From Gammaproteobacteria bacterium (GTDB lineage: Bacteria > Pseudomonadota > Gammaproteobacteria > DRLM01): 5,045 nucleotides of DNA. The position numbers were made by a program, and so were the translations under genes. A model generated the notes under the pieces. That model saw only the letters and a program-made list of their open reading frames with translations, searched no databases and was not told the origin of the DNA. Shown piece after piece: positions 4,907 through 5,045 of this stretch. Location: the NCBI GenBank assembly GCA_015490395.1, contig WFXX01000235.1, forward strand, positions 1-5,045, written 5' to 3'. The number at the start of each line of letters is the position of its first letter. Positions within the stretch are counted from its first letter, which is position 1.

Positions 4907-5045
4907 AAGCGGGCGCGCCTTGCGCCATGCGCCGGTCCAGCTCCCGGGCCAAGGCCTGGAGGCCGGGGGAGATGGCCACCGGATAGCCTCCCTCACCGGG
5001 GGCCAGCTCCCGGAGGGCGGGGGGCAGGGCCTCCAGCTCCCGGGC
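4905..5045 (-). CDS. Unidentified protein, C-terminal fragment
   Basis: The frame is open from the right edge of the window (5045 is the first base of a codon) to TGA at 4907-4905, giving the last 46 residues of a gene that begins outside. The fragment starts ARELEALPPALRELAPG and includes GGYPVAISPGLQALARELDR before a short tail ending GAPA. Third codon positions are almost all G or C, as in the neighbouring real genes, and its stop overlaps the lipoprotein ribosome binding site, so I take it as coding. I do not recognise the family from this much. It looks like a soluble, partly helical end with no membrane segment. It is the first visible member of the minus-strand operon. Confidence 0.65.
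   Translation of the reverse strand, partial: ARELEALPPALRELAPGEGGYPVAISPGLQALARELDRRMAQGAPA

Noticed and set aside
4535..4996. A 153-codon - strand frame covering the lipoprotein gene in another phase.
   Set aside because: It conflicts with the lipoprotein, which has a signal peptide, lipobox and good ribosome binding site, and its product has an Arg/Pro/Gly-rich nonsense composition.

Overview
This is a GC-rich (roughly 70% or more by eye), gene-dense bacterial window with strong third-position G/C bias. A BamE/SmpA-like lipoprotein with a classical lipobox, a MarC-family membrane protein and a two-transmembrane chemoreceptor point to a motile Gram-negative. A high-GC proteobacterium, perhaps a gammaproteobacterium, is my inference. 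No sequence comparison was possible.

Layout. The + strand holds the C-terminal end of a P-type ATPase that resembles the bacterial proton-pumping (P-IIIA) group (2-274). A MarC-family integral membrane protein follows after 3 nt (278-922). Then comes a 129-nt spacer with an AT-rich patch, a possible flagellar-sigma-like promoter and a perfect 15-bp hairpin. A complete methyl-accepting chemotaxis protein follows (1052-2677). The - strand holds a tight run of four genes read right to left: the end of an unidentified gene (5045-4905), a small BamE/SmpA-like lipoprotein (4893-4543), a membrane-anchored or exported six-blade Kelch beta-propeller (4538-3435), and a stand-alone class I glutamine amidotransferase (3429-2674). 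The two transcription blocks converge on one CTAG tetranucleotide, which is the stop codon for both the chemoreceptor and the amidotransferase.

How the genes work together. The ATPase and MarC genes are almost certainly co-transcribed and may be translationally coupled. The chemoreceptor has its own spacer with regulatory-looking structure and is probably a separate unit feeding a chemotaxis array encoded elsewhere. The four minus-strand genes have gaps of 4-11 nt and form one operon whose promoter lies beyond the right edge. The envelope location of two members (lipoprotein, propeller) beside a cytoplasmic amidotransferase gives no obvious shared pathway.

I see no tRNA, rRNA, CRISPR array, insertion sequence or prophage gene. 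Most of the window looks like ordinary chromosomal sequence. The best candidates for a second look are the chemoreceptor leader hairpin, the shared stop, and the near-identical DNA repeats inside the Kelch gene.
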